A stretch of DNA of 64,000 nucleotides from Hydrogenophaga intermedia (GTDB lineage Bacteria > Pseudomonadota > Gammaproteobacteria > Burkholderiales > Burkholderiaceae_C), in assembly GCF_023715105.1 (NCBI RefSeq), contig NZ_JAMBNO010000011.1, positions 122,594 through 186,593 of the forward strand. Direction: 5' to 3'. The notes beneath the pieces are model-generated. The model worked only from the letters and a program-made list of their open reading frames with translations. It was not told where the DNA came from and ran no database searches. The position numbers were made by a program, and so were the translations under genes. Of this stretch, positions 10,121-18,463 are shown one piece after another (within the stretch, counting starts at the first letter, position 1; the number at the start of each line of letters is the position of its first letter).

Positions 10121-10275
10121 GGTTTCGCGGAGGGGAGTAGCTCCAGGGCCACCAAGACGCTTTCAGGCGCGGCGGTCACGGTCAACAGGTCGTCAAGACG
10201 TCGCCGGTGCCACCGGAGACCGGCCTGCTGGGCGAGCGCATGGCAGCGCTTGCGGGCAAGACCTTCGGAACGATT
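10121..10275 (+). ncRNA. yybP-ykoY family (manganese) riboswitch
   Basis: The leader of the terC-like gene shows the two conserved halves of the yybP-ykoY fold: GGGGAGTAGC at 10132-10141 on the 5' side, and GGGCAAGACC at about 10254-10263 on the 3' side. These form the cross-helix Mn2+ site in known structures. TTTCG (10123-10127) and CGGAA (10266-10270) can close the P1 helix. Family members sense Mn2+ and switch on exporters of the TerC, MntP and P-type ATPase kinds, so its placement before a TerC gene is classical. A covariance-model search would settle the exact ends. Confidence 0.85.
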
Positions 10276-10296
10276 CTCCCTCTCTGGAGCCATTTC

Positions 10297-11007
10297 ATGG
10301 AATTCATGTCCGCGGCCTGGTGGTCTGCCCTGCTGGCCATCATCCTGATCGACCTCGTGCTCGCTGGCGACAACGCCATCGTGATCGCGCTGGCCGCCCG
10401 AAACCTGCCCAAGGAACATCAGCGCAAGGCGATCATCTGGGGCACCGTCGGCGCCATCGTCGTGCGCTCGGCCATGACGCTGGTGGTGGTGTGGCTGCTG
10501 CGCATCCCGGGCCTCATGGCCGTGGGCGGCATCGCGCTGATGTGGATCGCCTACAAGCTGATCGCGGAAGAGGAAGGCGGCGGCGAGGAACATGGCGGTG
10601 GCGCCACCACCTTCTGGGGCGCGATGAAGACCATCATCATCGCGGACGCGGTGATGGGCATCGACAACGTGCTGGGCGTGGCCGGCGCGGCCCAGGGCTC
10701 GTTCGACCTCGTGGTCATCGGCCTGCTCATCAGCATTCCGATCGTGGTGTTCGGCAGCACACTGATCCTGAAACTGGTCGAGAAGTACCCGGCGATCATG
10801 TACATCGGCGCCGGTGTGCTGGCCTTCACCGCCGGCAAGATGGTCGTCAACGAGAAGCTGCTCGCCGACTGGTTCAAGGGCCCGGAGACGTCGCACATGC
10901 TGGCCTACTGGGGCTTCGTGCTGGCCACCATCGTGGTGGTGCTGGCGCTGGGCTGGTTGCACAACCGGCGCGTGGCGCAGCGTGCCACGGCCGCCGGCCA
11001 GGGCTGA
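10297..11007 (+). CDS. TerC family integral membrane protein, probable Mn2+ exporter
   Basis: 236 aa, about seven membrane segments. The two half-repeats of the TerC family are seen as LIDLVLAGDNAIVIALA near the N-terminus and DAVMGIDNVLGVAGAA in the middle, each with the acidic DN/D residues thought to bind metal. The start ATG at 10297 follows a GGAG ribosome-binding sequence; a second in-frame ATG lies at 10306. It lies directly downstream of a yybP-ykoY riboswitch, so induction by manganese is expected. E. coli Alx and other riboswitch-controlled TerC proteins export Mn2+, which is the best guess here. Confidence 0.88.
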   Translation: MEFMSAAWWSALLAIILIDLVLAGDNAIVIALAARNLPKEHQRKAIIWGTVGAIVVRSAMTLVVVWLLRIPGLMAVGGIALMWIAYKLIAEEEGGGEEHGGGATTFWGAMKTIIIADAVMGIDNVLGVAGAAQGSFDLVVIGLLISIPIVVFGSTLILKLVEKYPAIMYIGAGVLAFTAGKMVVNEKLLADWFKGPETSHMLAYWGFVLATIVVVLALGWLHNRRVAQRATAAGQG

Positions 11008-11011
11008 GCGC

Positions 11012-11362
11012 GTGAAGCTGCTGCTGCGCTGGTTGCTGGCCGCGTGCGCGCTGCTGCTGGTGGCCTACGTCTATGAGGGCGTGCAGGTGCGCAGCTTTCC
11101 GTCGGCGCTGATCGCCGCGGCCGTGATCGGGCTGTTCTACATGCTGTTGCGGCCCGTGCTGGTGGTGCTCACGCTGCCGGTCACGGTCGTGACCTTCGGG
11201 CTGTTCCTGTTCGTCATCAACGCCCTGCTGTTCTGGGCCGCGGCGTCGGTGCTCGACGGCTTCTACGTGGGCGGCTTCTGGGCGGCCCTGCTGGGCTCGA
11301 TCATCTACTCGGTGATCATGCTGGTGGTCGACGCCGCCCTGCGCAGCACCCGCCTGGGCTGA
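11012..11362 (+). CDS. Phage holin superfamily IV-like small membrane protein
   Basis: 116 aa, almost entirely hydrophobic with four predicted membrane segments, matching the family annotated as Mycobacterial 4 TMS phage holin (superfamily IV). Despite that label the family is widespread on bacterial chromosomes and not part of a prophage here. Start is a GTG at 11012, four bases after the terC stop, so it is in the same operon and may share manganese-riboswitch control. Function is unknown. Confidence 0.7.
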   Translation: MKLLLRWLLAACALLLVAYVYEGVQVRSFPSALIAAAVIGLFYMLLRPVLVVLTLPVTVVTFGLFLFVINALLFWAAASVLDGFYVGGFWAALLGSIIYSVIMLVVDAALRSTRLG

Positions 11363-11369
11363 GGCGCGT

Positions 11370-12953
11370 TCAGCGCTTCTCGTCTTCGCGCATCGCCTCG
11401 CGAAGGCGTTCCTCGATATCGCGACGTCGGCTGTCCACGATCGCCAGCTCGATCGGGTCGGCGTTGCGCTGCGCGGGTGGCAGCGACTGAGCGGCCTTGA
11501 AGCGCTCGAGCGCACCGTCCCAATCAAAATGCGCGGCGCGCGATTCGGCGTCGGCTCGCACGGCACGCAGCGTCTGGCCCTGCGCCTGGTGCACCCGCGA
11601 GAGCAGCAGCCAGGCCAGCGCGTCGCGCGGTCGCTCCACCACCCAGGATTGCAAGCGGGCCGCGGCCCGTGGCGCCTGCCCGCTGACCAACGCCGCCTGC
11701 GAACCGAACAGGACCATGGCGCGCGCGTCGGAAGCCAATGCCGCCTCACGCAACTCGGCCAACAAGGCCGGATTGGGCGCCGCCCCAGGCGACAGCAGCA
11801 ACTGCAGCGCCAGCGCATCGGCCAGGGACCGGGCGTCGCTGCCGGCACTGGCCTGGCGAACGCGGGCCGCCAGATCGGCCGCACGCACGTGCTGACCAAG
11901 CCGCTGCGCTGACAGCGCGCCGGCATAAAGCGCCGGGGCAGGCGCGTTGGGCGCCAGCGCCTGCTCGACCCATGCGGACCAGCGCGTGCTGTCTCGTTCG
12001 GCCAGCACGCGCGCGCGGGCGGCGGCCAGAGCATGCAGCGCCGCCGAAGGCAGACCGGCTGCTCGCGGCGCTGCGTCCGCGCGCGGGCCGAGGCCGGCGC
12101 CGGCCGAGGGCAGGCGCGCCTGCATGTCGCCGATGCGCTCGCTGGTGAGGGGGTGGCTGCGCAGGTAGGGGTAGGCGCCATCGTCGTTGAGACGGGAGGC
12201 CTGCTGCAGCTTGTCGAACATGGTCACGAAACCCTGGCCATCGAAGCCGGCGCCGGTGAGCACACCAAAGCCGATGCGGTCGGCCTCGCGTTCCATGTCG
12301 CGCGAGAAGTTGAGCGACTGCTGAGCGGCCATCGCCGAGCTGCCCATGATGGCTGCGCCCGCCGCCTGGGGGTTGGAACCCGCGGCCAGCGCGCCCAGGA
12401 TCATGCCCGCGATCATCCACGGCGCCATGCGTTGCTCGTTGGACATCAGGCGCGCGATGTGCCGCTGCGAGACGTGGCTGAGCTCGTGCGCCAACACCGA
12501 AGCCAGCTCCTCCGGCCGCTCGGTGACGGCCAGCAGGCCCAGGTTGACGCCCAGGTAGCCGCCGGGCAACGCAAACGCGTTGACGCGCCGGTCGCGCGAA
12601 ATCATCAGCTCCCAGGCCAGCCGGTCACCCAATTCGGCCGGCACCTCGCCGCGCTGGCGCGCGGCCGCCAGCAGCGGTTGCCACAGTTGCTGCAGGTAGT
12701 CGACCAGCACCGGGTCGTCGAGATAGTCCGGGTCGCGGTAGATGCTGCGCGCGATCCGGTCGCCCAGGCGACGCTCGGCGGATACCGTGAGGCCCTCGCC
12801 ATCGCCCAGGCTCGGCAGGTTCTGCGCGACCGGGCCCGGACGAGCCACTGCCTGCGCACGCGCATCATCACCCGCGGGCAAGGACAGCGTCAACGCAAGA
12901 CTTGCAACGGCCAGCCAGACCGCGCGCCGTGGCGGCAGGGAACAGGAAAACAT
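11370..12953 (-). CDS. M48 family zinc metalloprotease with TPR region, BepA-like
   Basis: 527 aa periplasmic protein. A signal peptide (residues about 1-34) is followed by a peptidase M48 domain with the zinc motif HELSH at 156-160 and a downstream glutamate segment [10 protein letters not shown]-terminal region of tetratricopeptide-like repeats rich in Ala and Leu runs from about residue 300. This is the architecture of BepA (YfgC), which in E. coli proteolyses or chaperones misassembled LptD at the outer membrane. Function by homology; lptD itself is found about 40 kb away in this window. Divergent from moaC. Confidence 0.88.
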   Translation of the reverse strand: MFSCSLPPRRAVWLAVASLALTLSLPAGDDARAQAVARPGPVAQNLPSLGDGEGLTVSAERRLGDRIARSIYRDPDYLDDPVLVDYLQQLWQPLLAAARQRGEVPAELGDRLAWELMISRDRRVNAFALPGGYLGVNLGLLAVTERPEELASVLAHELSHVSQRHIARLMSNEQRMAPWMIAGMILGALAAGSNPQAAGAAIMGSSAMAAQQSLNFSRDMEREADRIGFGVLTGAGFDGQGFVTMFDKLQQASRLNDDGAYPYLRSHPLTSERIGDMQARLPSAGAGLGPRADAAPRAAGLPSAALHALAAARARVLAERDSTRWSAWVEQALAPNAPAPALYAGALSAQRLGQHVRAADLAARVRQASAGSDARSLADALALQLLLSPGAAPNPALLAELREAALASDARAMVLFGSQAALVSGQAPRAAARLQSWVVERPRDALAWLLLSRVHQAQGQTLRAVRADAESRAAHFDWDGALERFKAAQSLPPAQRNADPIELAIVDSRRRDIEERLREAMREDEKR

Positions 12954-13027
12954 GCCCGTATGATGCCCCCAAGCCCCATCGGTTCAGCCCGCCGGTGCGT
13001 CAAGCGCCGGTGAAGCGCGGTTACATC

Positions 13028-13579
13028 ATGTCAACGCCAGCCCCCACCCCCCCGAACGAATCCCCCTCCCCGCTCACCCACTTCGACGCCCAGGGCCAGG
13101 CCCACATGGTCGACGTCGGTGCCAAGGCCAGCACGCACCGCGTCGCCATCGCCGAAGGCCGCATCACCATGCAGCCCGAAACCCTGGCACTCATCGAATC
13201 GGGCACCGCCAAGAAAGGCGACGTGCTCGGCGTTGCCCGCCTGGCCGGCATCATGGCCGCCAAGCAGACCAGCAACCTCATCCCGCTGTGTCACCCCATC
13301 GCACTCACCCGCGTGGCGGTGGAATTTGCCATCGAGCGCGACACCCACAGCGTGCGCTGCACCGCCACCACCGAATGCACCGGCCAGACCGGCGTCGAAA
13401 TGGAAGCACTCACCGCCACCTCGGTGGCCCTCCTCACCGTCTATGACATGTGCAAGGCGGTGGATCGGGGGATGGTGATGGGGGGGGTGAGGCTGGTGGA
13501 GAAGCGGGGGGGGAAGAGTGGGGAGTTCGTAGCAGCGGTCAAGTCCGGCGCGCGAGGCACAGGCCCACTACCGAGCTGA
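13028..13579 (+). CDS. moaC: Cyclic pyranopterin monophosphate synthase MoaC
   Basis: Molybdenum cofactor enzyme converting the MoaA product to cyclic pyranopterin monophosphate. 183 aa; the family runs about 160, and the surplus is split between a Pro/Ser-rich N-terminus and a short C-terminal tail. Family motifs [34 protein letters not shown] and [26 protein letters not shown] are intact, including the catalytic Asp and Lys of the last block. Start is the ATG at 13028. The first 40 bases of the gene are full of C runs and the last 100 carry two runs of eight G, unlike any neighbour. Its 3' end overlaps the convergent tfpX-like gene by 12 bp. Confidence 0.94.
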   Translation: MSTPAPTPPNESPSPLTHFDAQGQAHMVDVGAKASTHRVAIAEGRITMQPETLALIESGTAKKGDVLGVARLAGIMAAKQTSNLIPLCHPIALTRVAVEFAIERDTHSVRCTATTECTGQTGVEMEALTATSVALLTVYDMCKAVDRGMVMGGVRLVEKRGGKSGEFVAAVKSGARGTGPLPS

Positions 13580-14362
13580 AAACCCGTCGCCGGGCACGAA
13601 CTCGAGCAGCCGGCCTTGACCGTCCATCACGACGATCCAATCCTGCCGATGGACCACCGGGAGAAAGAGTGCCGCTTCAAGTGGCACCCCGTGCTTTTCA
13701 AGGATCGACTCCAGTTCACGCAGGCGATCGGGAAACCGGTCGGCAAACAACTTCAAGGGTTTGGCACGGGTGGTAGCCTCCCGCCCGTAGTCCGCATCGT
13801 ATGCCACGTAGTACTCCGGACGCTGTACGAAATCTCTGCCACCGCCCAAAGCGTCCATCAAAACTTCGTTGCGTACCATTGGATCCAAAGGCGGACGGGC
13901 CCCCACCAGGATCGGCCCGGCGAGTAGGCTGGGCTGCATCTCGGTTGGCAGCGCGTCAATGGCGCTCGCGACGTCTGCACCGAGGTAGTCCGCCTTGGCA
14001 ATCACACGAAAACGCTCTACCTCATGGACGAGATACAGAGGTCTCGCCTCTGCGACGGTCCAGAGCCCGTAGCCCAAAGCACCCATTTGAAGAATGCCTA
14101 TGAGTGAAAGGTCTCTAATGAGTTCTGACCTGGGCTTTCGGCGGTCATACACCACCAGCGTCAAAAAAGGGCCGCAGACGATATCAACTGCGACAACCAA
14201 CAGGAAGAGCTCGCGGCCGCCAGACAGTTGATCGAACGGGTGCGGATACCAGACGCCCCAGACCAGTAAAGCGGCTGCCAGCCCTACTACTATGGAAATT
14301 CCGAAATGGACACCTGCTGCGGCTGCGGCCGCCTGGAGCCTGGCTGAGAGCGTTGAACTCAT
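13568..14362 (-). CDS. TfpX/TfpZ-type type IV pilin accessory protein
   Basis: 264 aa. Three or four membrane segments lie in the first 110 residues (including [17 protein letters not shown] and [22 protein letters not shown]), followed by a soluble C-terminal domain. This matches the TfpX/TfpZ family, which is encoded beside variable major pilins and helps their assembly or surface display. The ATG at 14362 shares a base with the stop of the pglL-like gene (TGATG), so translation is coupled. It is the last gene of the pilin locus. The region is less GC-rich than flanking chromosome, as expected for a horizontally exchanged pilin cassette. Confidence 0.82.
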   Translation of the reverse strand: MSSTLSARLQAAAAAAGVHFGISIVVGLAAALLVWGVWYPHPFDQLSGGRELFLLVVAVDIVCGPFLTLVVYDRRKPRSELIRDLSLIGILQMGALGYGLWTVAEARPLYLVHEVERFRVIAKADYLGADVASAIDALPTEMQPSLLAGPILVGARPPLDPMVRNEVLMDALGGGRDFVQRPEYYVAYDADYGREATTRAKPLKLFADRFPDRLRELESILEKHGVPLEAALFLPVVHRQDWIVVMDGQGRLLEFVPGDGFSAR

Positions 14363-16074
14363 CAAATTTCCTCCATCGCCAATCCCAAAGCGGGCAATCC
14401 ACGGGAGGCCAAGTCACTCTCAAGCTGGGCTGCCAATACCTTGTACACCTTGATGCCGTGCTGCGCTCTCAGCACTTGCATCTGTCGTCTAGCTTCTTCC
14501 GGCTGCCGATTCAACGCGAGTGCGGTGGCATAGCGATATTGGCTGCCAGACCACGGGTTGTGAACTGCCGCTCTACGCAAAAGCTCCAATTCCGGCGGTT
14601 CAAGTTCGGCGCGCAATTGCACCCGGGTAGAGGCCACCATATCGCTCAATTGGTTCAGCAGCAGAATTTGCGGTGGTGGCGCCTCGGGCGTAGGACCAAT
14701 TCGCAACATCTGAAACCGCGCAACGCGAAAATCCTCCTCAACGCGCAGATAGTCGACCACCGACCAACCAGCCACGGCAGCAAGCCCGAACACTGGGAGC
14801 GCAAGCCATCGTTTTTTCACTCTCAGGGCGAGCTGATCAGGCCGCAGCGACCCCTCGATCCACCCGATGCCCAGCATGGCTGGCATCAGGAGGTAGGCGT
14901 ATGCAAAAGGAAACTCGAGAAGGCAGTGAATGCCGAACGGCAGAACAATCGCGAACCCGAACCAACAAAGCGGCGTTCTTTGGACGACCATGAAACGCTT
15001 GTATCCCCAGATTGCCAGCATCAGCGCGACAACCAACGCGATGGGCCAACCGAACCAGACAGCCAGATCAAGGAACAAGTTGTGGCTGTAGGTGATGGGG
15101 AGAGTGGGTACATCAGCGTGCGAAATCGCGTTGTGCGCCTCCGCGGTGTTACGGAAGCCCCAACCAGTGAGAGGCTTGAGCAGCGTGGCCTCAAACACTT
15201 GTTCCCACAAGACCAGCCGCGGATCCGCACCACTAGAGCCAATGCGCTCTAGAGCAGTTTCGCCGATAGGCTGTCCGCCCACCCAGAACTTGTAGATCGA
15301 AGGCCAGCTAAAGTATATGAGTAGCATCTCGCCGCCCAAAACAGCAGAAATGGATCGAGGCAGGCCATGATCACCGGGCGGTCGCTTCCAGGCCCAAAGC
15401 AAACACAGGCCCAACGACGCGATCAGGCCTGTCCTAGATTCCGTCAAGGAAACGCCTACGACCAACAGAGCAAGGGCCGCGAGCGCCGTGAAGGCGCCCA
15501 ACTTTCGCTGAATGTTGAGGAATAGCACCGCGCCCATGGCCATCACGAACAGGGTGGCCAAGTGATTCGGTTGCCCAAGGTTTCCTCCCGGGCGGCGGGC
15601 GTAGATTGACCGCGTGATGAAAGATGCACTTTCCCAAACGTTCAGCACCTGCGCAAGAGCAATTGCCACCGAAAGCAGTCCGCCAACCACCAAGATCCAC
15701 GCGAACCATTCCCCTTTACTGGCAGCCCTGCTGGTTGACGGGCTTTGGCCTTTGACCTCATCCCATCCCCAAAGGATGAAGCAAACCGCAAGAAACCCGT
15801 ATAGCAGCGCCACCGCCACCTGCCCCCTCCACAGAACGAGGCCAACGACGTGCTGGAAGACAACCAGCACACTAAGCACAACCGGAAGGGCCAAAGCGAA
15901 TGGGGCCTCTAACCGATCGCCACGGGCCGATCGCAGAACAGTCCATGCCGCTGCGAGCAGCGCCAGGGCGAAAAATGGCACCTCAGAATGCCAGCTCACC
16001 CATGGAGTGAAGTGGTTGGTTGTCAACCAACCTGCCAGCACGAGCAACGCTACGACGACAATCTTGGGATCCAC
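14362..16074 (-). CDS. PglL-type O-oligosaccharyltransferase / Wzy_C family membrane protein
   Basis: 570 aa, with about ten to twelve membrane segments over the first 420 residues and a soluble C-terminal part. A periplasmic loop with GWGFRNTAEAHNAISHADVPTL followed by YSHNLFLDLAVWFG is the Wzy_C/PglL signature, whose His is essential in pilin O-glycosyltransferases. Probable role: transfer of a lipid-linked glycan to Ser/Thr of the adjacent pilin in the periplasm. Start is a GTG at 16074, only 14 bases beyond the U-tract of a hairpin terminator that follows pilA, so its expression should depend on readthrough. Neighbouring genes (pilA upstream, tfpX-like downstream) support the pilin glycosylation role. 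Confidence 0.85.
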   Translation of the reverse strand: MDPKIVVVALLVLAGWLTTNHFTPWVSWHSEVPFFALALLAAAWTVLRSARGDRLEAPFALALPVVLSVLVVFQHVVGLVLWRGQVAVALLYGFLAVCFILWGWDEVKGQSPSTSRAASKGEWFAWILVVGGLLSVAIALAQVLNVWESASFITRSIYARRPGGNLGQPNHLATLFVMAMGAVLFLNIQRKLGAFTALAALALLVVGVSLTESRTGLIASLGLCLLWAWKRPPGDHGLPRSISAVLGGEMLLIYFSWPSIYKFWVGGQPIGETALERIGSSGADPRLVLWEQVFEATLLKPLTGWGFRNTAEAHNAISHADVPTLPITYSHNLFLDLAVWFGWPIALVVALMLAIWGYKRFMVVQRTPLCWFGFAIVLPFGIHCLLEFPFAYAYLLMPAMLGIGWIEGSLRPDQLALRVKKRWLALPVFGLAAVAGWSVVDYLRVEEDFRVARFQMLRIGPTPEAPPPQILLLNQLSDMVASTRVQLRAELEPPELELLRRAAVHNPWSGSQYRYATALALNRQPEEARRQMQVLRAQHGIKVYKVLAAQLESDLASRGLPALGLAMEEI

Positions 16075-16086
16075 CTTGGAGCGAAC

Positions 16087-16118
16087 GAAAAAAAGCGCCC
16101 CAAAAGGAAGGGCGCTTG
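16087..16118 (-). terminator. Intrinsic terminator after pilA, before the pglL-like gene
   Basis: On the minus strand AAGCGCCC and GGGCGCTT form a strong 8-bp stem with a 9-nt loop, followed by a run of seven T. It lies within the pilin operon, so it probably acts as an attenuating terminator that leaves most transcripts as pilA only. Confidence 0.85.
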
Positions 16119-16132
16119 TTTGGATCGGAGGA

Positions 16133-16158
16133 CTCCTCCCCCCACAGGGGCGGAGTCT
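16133..16158 (-). repeat. Second hairpin in the pilA 3' untranslated region
   Basis: GACTCCTCCCC and GGGGCGGAGTC pair over 11 positions with one mismatch around a short loop. With no T-run after it, it is more likely an mRNA-stabilising 3' stem than a terminator. Confidence 0.55.
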
Positions 16159-16172
16159 TGACCGCCCCTAGT

Positions 16173-16670
16173 TTAGGGCGTCGTAGCTACGAACGGGCCA
16201 GCAACGCTAGCCACCGTCGTGTCGCGGCATGAACCCGGCAGAAACTTGGCGTCCACGCCGGTGCCAGAAGCACCAGGTCCGCAGAGCCACGCGTTCACGG
16301 TCCCGCTTACAACCGTGGGAACAAGGCGCACCGTTCCATTGGCACCAGAACCAATGTTTTGGGACGTCACCTGAACCGCACCCGCCGCGTTGGTTGCAAT
16401 CTGCGCAACGTAGTTGGACGTGGACACGGAAGCCTCGCAGCCCCAGGCACCCGCAGCGGGCAACGAAGCCGGGTTGGTGATCGACTGATAGATCTCGGTC
16501 ACGCTGGTGCGGCAAGCGGAAGCAGCAAGGATCACTTCTGACATCTTGGCTCGCTTGGTGTAATCCTGATACGCCGGCAGCGCCACGGCGGCCAGGATAC
16601 CGATGATGGCCACCACGATCATCAGTTCGATCAGGGTGAAGCCTTTTTGAAGGGCACGTTTCATTTGCAT
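16173..16670 (-). CDS. pilA: Type IV major pilin (PilA-like prepilin)
   Basis: 165-aa prepilin with a 10-residue leader [10 protein letters not shown], cleaved before Phe by PilD, and the invariant Glu at +5 in [20 protein letters not shown]. The rest is a typical group IVa pilin: a long N-terminal helix, then a variable globular domain. Cysteines occur at 53, 78, 130 and 148; the last pair (130-148) would close the C-terminal D-loop. ATG 16670 is preceded at 6 nt by TGAGGAG. A sigma-54 promoter and PilR-like boxes lie upstream and a strong terminator downstream. The following pglL-like and tfpX-like genes complete a pilin cassette. Confidence 0.95.
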   Translation of the reverse strand: MQMKRALQKGFTLIELMIVVAIIGILAAVALPAYQDYTKRAKMSEVILAASACRTSVTEIYQSITNPASLPAAGAWGCEASVSTSNYVAQIATNAAGAVQVTSQNIGSGANGTVRLVPTVVSGTVNAWLCGPGASGTGVDAKFLPGSCRDTTVASVAGPFVATTP

Positions 16671-16714
16671 GGAGAACTCCTCAGCTGGGGGGTTGGGTTG
16701 GGACGCGATCCTCA

Positions 16715-16732
16715 TTGCAGACGGCGTGCCAA
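16715..16732 (-). promoter_or_regulatory. Sigma-54 (RpoN) promoter of pilA
   Basis: Read on the minus strand, TTGGCACGCCGTCTGCAA has GG and GC exactly 10 bases apart and matches the -24/-12 consensus TGGCAC-N5-TTGCA except for one base. Predicted start is near 16705, giving a leader of about 35 nt with a good ribosome-binding site. RpoN control of pilA is standard in Pseudomonas and Comamonadaceae. Confidence 0.85.
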
Positions 16733-16813
16733 CCCGCCGGGGGCTGATGAGCGTGCGGTGGGCCGCGATGGCCGGCGCAGACGTGATCAATTACCAGTAG
16801 GTCTGCCATTCCC

Positions 16814-16859
16814 TGTCGACAAAAAGTGTCGACTTCGTATCGGATGACAGGTTTTGTCA
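16814..16859 (-). promoter_or_regulatory. PilR-like enhancer boxes upstream of pilA
   Basis: Two direct copies of TGTCGAC (16814-16820, 16827-16833; start-to-start 13 bp) and an inverted TGACA/TGTCA pair (16845-16849, 16855-16859) lie about 110-155 bp upstream of the predicted start. PilR of Pseudomonas recognises repeated TGTC-containing boxes at such distances. The last box overlaps the stop codon of the upstream hydrolase gene. Confidence 0.6.
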
Positions 16860-17666
16860 CACCTCGAACACCTGCCCGGCGCTGAGCCAGCGGATGTCGC
16901 GGCGCGGCTGGGTGTCCAGGCGGTGGATCTCTTCAATGATGAGCGCGGTCTCGGCCGGCTTGGTGTGGGTGATGTGGATTTGCGGGCGCTGCTCTGGCGC
17001 CAGGCGGGCCAGTTCCTCACCCAGCAGCGAGGGTGCCAGGTGCTGGCTGCGCAGTGCGAGGTCGGTCTCGCGGTCGCTGAAGGCCGTCTCGATGATCAGA
17101 TGCGCCACGTCGAGCTGGTTCACGCGCGCCCAGAAGGCGGGGTTGCGCCCGGTGTCGCCGCTGAACACCCATTGCGGGCCGCCTGCCCGAGCTGCGGCGG
17201 CGAAGCCGGCGGCGGGCACGGTATGCACGGCCGGCAGGATCTCGATGCACTTGCGCCCGATAGCCACCACATCGCCGACCTGGAACGGCACGAAGCGCAT
17301 GAGCGGCGCCTGCACGCTCGGGATGGCGGTGAAATCGGGCCAGATGGTGTCGTTGAAAAGGTGATCGCGCAGGGCGTCGATGGTGCCCGGCAGGGCATGC
17401 ACCTGCAGCGCGGGGGCGCCACGCGCCAGGCGGCTGGCGGCCACGGCATCGAGCATGAGCGGCAGCGCGGCCACGTGATCGAGGTGCGAGTGGCTCAGCA
17501 GCACGTGGTCGATGCGCAGCATCTCCTCGAGGCTGAGATCGCCCACGCCGGTGCCGGCGTCGATGAGCGTGTCGTCGTCGAGCAGGAAGGCCGTGGTGCG
17601 GCAGCCCTGGGCGATGGCACCGGAGCAACCGAGGACGCGAACCCGCATGGTGGTGGTGGGCGGCAT
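16857..17666 (-). CDS. Metallo-beta-lactamase-fold hydrolase, class II cyclic-nucleotide phosphodiesterase-like
   Basis: About 269 aa. The metal-binding motif HSHLDH (family HxHxDH) follows DHVLL, and further ligands appear in VHTVP, FSGDTGRN and the final HTKP. The pattern is that of the class II cAMP phosphodiesterase/RNase Z-like branch of metallo-beta-lactamases, which hydrolyses cyclic nucleotides or related phosphodiesters. Cellular substrate is uncertain. Start taken as ATG 17666; ATG 17648 directly before RVRVLGCSG is also possible. The gene reads toward pilA, and its stop codon overlaps a PilR-like box; no terminator separates them. Confidence 0.8.
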   Translation of the reverse strand: MPPTTTMRVRVLGCSGAIAQGCRTTAFLLDDDTLIDAGTGVGDLSLEEMLRIDHVLLSHSHLDHVAALPLMLDAVAASRLARGAPALQVHALPGTIDALRDHLFNDTIWPDFTAIPSVQAPLMRFVPFQVGDVVAIGRKCIEILPAVHTVPAAGFAAAARAGGPQWVFSGDTGRNPAFWARVNQLDVAHLIIETAFSDRETDLALRSQHLAPSLLGEELARLAPEQRPQIHITHTKPAETALIIEEIHRLDTQPRRDIRWLSAGQVFEV

Positions 17667-17782
17667 GGACACGATGCCGCAGAGTACCCGGGGCGAGCGC
17701 CCGGGACTGTGACTTTTTTCGCGCCTCGGGGCGCAGTAGCCGGTCGTTACGTGCCAGCCGTCAGAAGGTTGCCAGGGGTCGA

Positions 17783-18406
17783 TCAGCCCTGGACGAACTG
17801 CATCTGTGTGCCCGCAAGTTCCAGCACGTCGCCGTGGCGCAGGTCCTTGCCCTCGGTTCCCAGCGGGGCGCCGTTGATGGTGGGCTTGACGGTGCCCTCA
17901 ACCATGGCCACGACGTAGCCATGCGGGCGACGCGTGATGGCCGCCACCGCCACGCCGGGCTTGCCGATGGTGGTGACTACCTTGGTGAGCGCAACCTCGC
18001 GGCCGGCGGCCGAGCCGCTGATGACCTTGATGGCGGCCGGCGCCAGCGGCGCGGCGCCGCTGTCGGGTGCGACCACGGCGCCGGCGTTGATCACCATGGT
18101 CTTTTCGTAGGACTCGCCACCCTCGTGCACGAACTTGATCTTGTACTTGCCGATCTCGATGGTGTCGCCGCCCTGCAGCTGCTGTTTCTTGATCGCCTTG
18201 CCGTTGACGTAGGTGCCGTTGGTGCTGTTGAGGTCTTCCAGGAACACATCGGAGCCGGACATCTGCAACACCGCGTGCTCGCCGCTGACCGCCAGGTTGT
18301 CGATCACCACGTCGTTGTACGGACGACGGCCGAGCGTCGTGCGGTCCTTGGTGAGCTGGACCTCCTTGATGACGACGCCGTCGATGGAAACGATCATTTT
18401 CGGCAT
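17783..18406 (-). CDS. FHA domain protein
   Basis: 207 aa. An N-terminal forkhead-associated domain (about residues 20-95) has the canonical LGRRPYNDVVI, SGEHAVL and NSTNGTYVNG motifs for phosphothreonine binding. A second, weaker FHA-like half occupies the C-terminus (about 120-205: TTIGKPGVAVAAI, PTINGAPLG). Between them is a TMVI-containing linker with Thr that may be phosphorylated. It is followed upstream on the same strand by PP2C phosphatase and Ser/Thr kinase genes, so it is probably the reader of that phosphorylation system. Confidence 0.9.
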   Translation of the reverse strand: MPKMIVSIDGVVIKEVQLTKDRTTLGRRPYNDVVIDNLAVSGEHAVLQMSGSDVFLEDLNSTNGTYVNGKAIKKQQLQGGDTIEIGKYKIKFVHEGGESYEKTMVINAGAVVAPDSGAAPLAPAAIKVISGSAAGREVALTKVVTTIGKPGVAVAAITRRPHGYVVAMVEGTVKPTINGAPLGTEGKDLRHGDVLELAGTQMQFVQG

Positions 18407-18463
18407 GGCCGACTCCTCTTGGGATTCCTTGGTGCGCTGAACGGGGTGCTGGGCGAATCCGGA

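Noticed and set aside
11012..11362. Prophage holin
   Set aside because: The family label mentions phage, but there are no lysis or phage genes and it is coupled to terC.
17700..17782. Hairpin terminator of the FHA gene
   Set aside because: A GCGCC/GGGCGC stem exists near 17720-17733 but on the minus strand it is followed by A residues, not T.
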